DNA of 64,000 nucleotides from Paulinella micropora (lineage: Eukaryota; Cercozoa; Imbricatea; Euglyphida). Location: assembly GCA_009731375.1 (NCBI GenBank), contig BJOX01000137.1:499709-563708 (forward strand), read 5' to 3'. A program made the translations under genes and the position numbers. Below, in pieces: positions 63,496 to 64,000 of the stretch (the first letter of the stretch is position 1; every line of letters begins with the position of its first letter). Below the pieces are notes generated by a model. That model saw only the letters and a program-made list of their open reading frames with translations. It did not search any database and was not told the DNA's origin.

Positions 63496-64000
63496 GTGTG
63501 AGGATTCCAATTTATACTCTGAATAGTTAACTTATTTTGTTGAATTAATTACATTATTTTGAACTTCAAGTCTTTCAAGAAGTTTGCGTCTTGCTGCTAT
63601 CAAGTCTTTCCATAAATCCGGTCGTAATCCTTATTGCTTGAATACAGCCGCGTAAAATAACGGAAGCTAGGTAATCGTTGCATGCGTAGTCACTGCTTAT
63701 CGCTTTTTTGGGACTGGTGAACAGCCCATGATTTAATACAGACAGTTATAAATCAAGAAGCCGAGCAGCTTTCGTTCATCAGTTTCCGAAGTCTCGCTGA
63801 GTTATTAAATTTTCCCTTATCTTATTATTTAATAGTATTTAATACAGCAAGTCTGGAACAATTTTTTCCAACTCTGGATGTTATTGTAGAATATTTAATA
63901 TTTTTCAAATCAAGTTTGCGTAGTTGATGTGTATCGGCCGGGTATTTATTAATGATCTTCGGCACCGGTACACTTTGAAATTGACATGAAATAAAGTAGC
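63496..64000. other. Downstream region of mitochondrial Hsp70
   Basis: AT-rich, no ORF. An AATAAA occurs near 63989, far from the stop, so its use as a polyadenylation signal is uncertain. Confidence 0.5.

Overview
This is nuclear DNA from a unicellular or simple eukaryote. Every cellular gene found is split by short GT-AG-type introns, two proteins carry mitochondrial presequences, there are Ty3/gypsy-type retroelements, and a large share of the window is microsatellite. The species cannot be named from the sequence. An intron-rich protist or alga with a repeat-laden genome (for example an ichthyosporean) would fit, but that is a guess. There are four large assembly gaps (4637-5604, 43736-44460, 51417-52312, 58542-59379) and several 10-N gaps.

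Layout. 1-4636: most of a Ty3/gypsy pol polyprotein on +, open until a gap. 5605-11899: mostly non-coding, with simple repeats and one decayed ORF. 11900-17309 (-): a nine-exon gene for a 291-aa membrane protein with a mitochondrial-type presequence. 18977-25058 (+): an eleven-exon gene for a 381-aa TPR protein of the Acl4 type (ribosomal protein chaperone). 25876-42164: a very large (about 16.3 kb) Ty3/gypsy-like element on -, with LTRs at both ends, three gag-region ORFs, a frame-broken pol and about 3.6 kb of extra ORF sequence between integrase and the 3' LTR. 44461-60139 (-): an NDR/LATS-type AGC kinase in at least 20 exons, whose introns are full of TAGA/TATC, CATA and CAT repeats. 60766-63495 (+): a complete eight-exon mitochondrial Hsp70 gene (669 aa). 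The two pairs of cellular genes are each arranged head to head. The models of the membrane protein, the TPR protein and Hsp70 close exactly in phase over all their exons, which is the main support for them.

The most unusual feature is a recurring pattern in two of the split genes (kinase and 291-aa protein). Beside many exons lie decayed copies of only one end of that exon together with its splice site. Copies of the 5' end plus acceptor lie upstream, and copies of the 3' end (often with its donor) lie downstream. Some exons have three to six such copies at near-regular spacing. This is what tandem duplication across a splice junction would leave behind: one full exon is kept and a trail of decoy splice sites is added. 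A roughly 435-bp retroposon whose 3' end runs into (TATC)n occurs seven times here and is a likely seed of the tetranucleotide tracts.
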